A stretch of DNA of 8,421 nt from JBBSTY01 sp038235385 (lineage in GTDB: Bacteria; Actinomycetota; Acidimicrobiia; Acidimicrobiales; Acidimicrobilacustridaceae): contig JBBSTY010000159.1 of NCBI GenBank assembly GCA_038235385.1, positions 1 through 8,421 of the forward strand, in the 5' to 3' direction. A program made the position numbers and the translations under genes. Shown one piece after another: positions 6,952 to 8,421 of this stretch. Positions within the stretch are counted from its first letter, which is position 1. Each line of letters starts with the position of its first letter. The notes under the pieces were generated by a model, which was not told the DNA's origin, did not search any database, and was given only the letters and a program-made list of their open reading frames with translations.

Positions 6952-6998
6952 AACGTGCGTGCCAGCGCGGCGCAGACCGCCGCGCTGGCACGCATGTT
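6952..6998. terminator. Long hairpin, shared terminator of the two convergent membrane-protein genes
   Basis: Bases 6952-6972 pair with 6978-6998 to form a 21-bp stem with a 5-base loop (CAGAC). The only imperfection is a G-U wobble at 6955/6995, which becomes an A-C mismatch in a minus-strand transcript. The stem core is very GC-rich. It lies 81 bases after the plus-strand stop (6870) and 40 bases from the minus-strand stop (7039), so it can serve both genes. A weakly T-rich stretch (TTGGGTCTTGT) follows on the plus strand. There is no strong U tract, which is common for actinobacterial hairpin terminators. Confidence 0.75.
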
Positions 6999-7038
6999 GG
7001 GTCTTGTCCGGCCACGCCGGAACGCCGAGACCCGCCGA

Positions 7039-8421
7039 TCAGGGCTGCACGCACCAGACGAACGACGGCGCCGATCCCACCGGGGTGATCTGGTACCGCT
7101 GACCGTCGATCTGGGCCGTGAGCACGCTCCCCGACCAGGTCGGGTTGTAGGACGTCGCCGGGGAGAACGCACCCGAGCCCAGGTCACGGGCGACCGCCAC
7201 GGGTCCGCCGATGGCGAACTGCTCACCTGCCCGGGGTTCGATCACCAACGGCTCCGAACGCGACGTGCACACGGCTCCGTCGAGCTCGTCGCCGAACGCT
7301 CCTTGGCTCAGGGTCAGACGGGTATCGATCTTCTGACGGGTCTTGTCGCTCAGGTCGGGAGGATCGGGGATCTTGCCCGTCGCCCGTGCGTCGATGAGGA
7401 ACCCGACGGTCACCTGGTGGACCCCTTCGCCCGGGTACGGGAGCACGTCGCGACCGACCTCGTCGATGAACGGCGACTCGAGCGATCCGAGCAGGAACTC
7501 CTGCTGCGCCCGGTACCGGTCCGTCGCGCCCGGCAGCTCGTTCGAGAAGGCCGCGATGTTCCCGGGCACGCCGACCACCAGCGGGAGCACGACGATCGGC
7601 GCAACCCACCACCAGCGGCGCACGATGGCGGTGATCGCCACCGCGACAGCCGGCAGGACCAGTGCCGTGGCCATCGACACGTACCGACTCGATCGGGCGA
7701 ACTCATCGCCGAGCAGGTAACGCTGCGACCCGGCGACGCCCACCACGAGCACGGCGCCGCAGATGAGCGCGACCGGCGCCGAGGCCCGACGCCGGAGCTC
7801 GGCCCGGTCGAGGCCGGCCCACGCCAGAACCAAGCCGGACACCACCACGACCACCAGCGCGACGGCGGCCGGCGTCGACTGGCCGAGACCCTCGAACACC
7901 CCCACCGCGCCGGACCGCACGAACGACGCCAACGCGCCCAGGTTGTGCGCCAGCTCCGTGCTCTCCTGATCGAGCGGACGCTGCCACGTGAACCACACCA
8001 GGTACAGCGCCGCCAACGGTGCGGTGTGCACGAAGGCGAGGCGCCATCCTCGCCGGATGAGCACCGCCAGACCGACCATCGCGACCAGCGGCGGACCCAC
8101 ACCCGAAGCCATGACGCCGATCGCGCCCACCAGGATGCCGGCGAGATCACGACGATCGAACGTGCCGTCATGATCAGCGAGGAGCAGGTGCCCGATCCCG
8201 CAGATCATCGAGGTCACCATGCTGATCTGGATGGCGAAGAGGATGTTCTGCTGGCCCGTGCCGTACAAAACGAACGCGCCGGCCACGACGGTCGAGATCC
8301 AGGGTCCTGCCCCGCACCTGCGCATCACCGCTCGGAGCAGGCCGGCCAACCCCAGGTGGGCCAGGACGACGGTGACCATGTACGGCAGGTAGGAGTTGAT
8401 CCCGAACGCCTTGAACAGCAG
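7039..8421 (-). CDS. Polytopic membrane protein, paralogue of the gene at 5167, 5' end cut off by the window end
   Basis: The frame is open from the stop at 7039 through to base 8421, giving the last 460 residues. The internal ATG at 8379 is not the start: the 14 codons before it (LLFKAFGINSYLPY) align with residues 101-114 of the membrane protein at 5167 (VLFKIFGLNTYQPY), so about 100 residues lie outside the window. Those would hold the first membrane helix and any GDEW loop. Shared blocks include FVLYGTGQ, SRYVSMATAL, VGVP(A/G)NI, SEPL(I/V)IEP and a closing (T/V)WC motif. The visible part has about ten hydrophobic segments, then an exported C-terminal domain of about 170 residues. The two cysteines of that domain match C492 and C564 of the paralogue, although this protein also has cysteines in its membrane part. 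A similar role, perhaps as a GT-C-type enzyme on lipid-linked sugars, is inferred. It converges on its paralogue with a hairpin between them. Confidence 0.87.
   Translation of the reverse strand: MLFKAFGINSYLPYMVTVVLAHLGLAGLLRAVMRRCGAGPWISTVVAGAFVLYGTGQQNILFAIQISMVTSMICGIGHLLLADHDGTFDRRDLAGILVGAIGVMASGVGPPLVAMVGLAVLIRRGWRLAFVHTAPLAALYLVWFTWQRPLDQESTELAHNLGALASFVRSGAVGVFEGLGQSTPAAVALVVVVVSGLVLAWAGLDRAELRRRASAPVALICGAVLVVGVAGSQRYLLGDEFARSSRYVSMATALVLPAVAVAITAIVRRWWWVAPIVVLPLVVGVPGNIAAFSNELPGATDRYRAQQEFLLGSLESPFIDEVGRDVLPYPGEGVHQVTVGFLIDARATGKIPDPPDLSDKTRQKIDTRLTLSQGAFGDELDGAVCTSRSEPLVIEPRAGEQFAIGGPVAVARDLGSGAFSPATSYNPTWSGSVLTAQIDGQRYQITPVGSAPSFVWCVQP

Overview
The window is about 70% GC, with strong G/C bias at third codon positions. 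Its gene content is typical of a high-GC actinobacterium: a multidomain TylF/CmcI-type methyltransferase-glycosyltransferase fusion, a family 2 glycosyltransferase and large polytopic membrane proteins. Acidimicrobiia (Ilumatobacter/Iamia-like) is my best guess, made from general resemblance only. The locus looks like part of a cell-surface or exported glycan synthesis and modification region.

Layout: (1) 1-389, minus strand: the N-terminal part of a small lipoprotein, cut by the window start. (2) 390-543: a divergent promoter region. (3) 544-4014, plus strand: one continuous 1156-residue gene with four enzyme-like modules. These are an N-terminal SAM methyltransferase, a TylF/MycF-like methyltransferase domain, a GT2 glycosyltransferase and a C-terminal CmcI/rhamnosyl-O-methyltransferase-like domain. 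The TylF-like and CmcI-like modules lack residues that their families normally keep. (4) 4031-4984, minus strand: a stand-alone GT2 paralogous to the GT2 module of the large gene. The two genes converge, and their stop codons lie in the arms of one small inverted repeat. (5) 4985-5166: a divergent intergenic region with a 16-bp palindrome. (6) 5167-6870, plus strand: a 567-residue polytopic membrane protein with a GDEW loop and an exported C-terminal domain holding its only two cysteines. (7) 6871-7038: an intergenic region with a 21-bp hairpin, very probably a shared terminator. (8) 7039 to the window end, minus strand: a paralogue of the membrane protein, cut at its N-terminus by the window edge.

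How the genes may work together (inference): cytoplasmic GT2 enzymes would add sugars, the methyltransferase module(s) would O-methylate sugars or a chain end, and the two membrane proteins would act on lipid-linked sugars or on the exported glycan, possibly as GT-C-type enzymes. Both GT2 copies and both membrane-protein copies are arranged tail to tail, an unusual double inverted-paralogue layout. I see no RNA genes, insertion sequences, CRISPR arrays or attachment sites. No gene-free stretch exceeds 300 bases.
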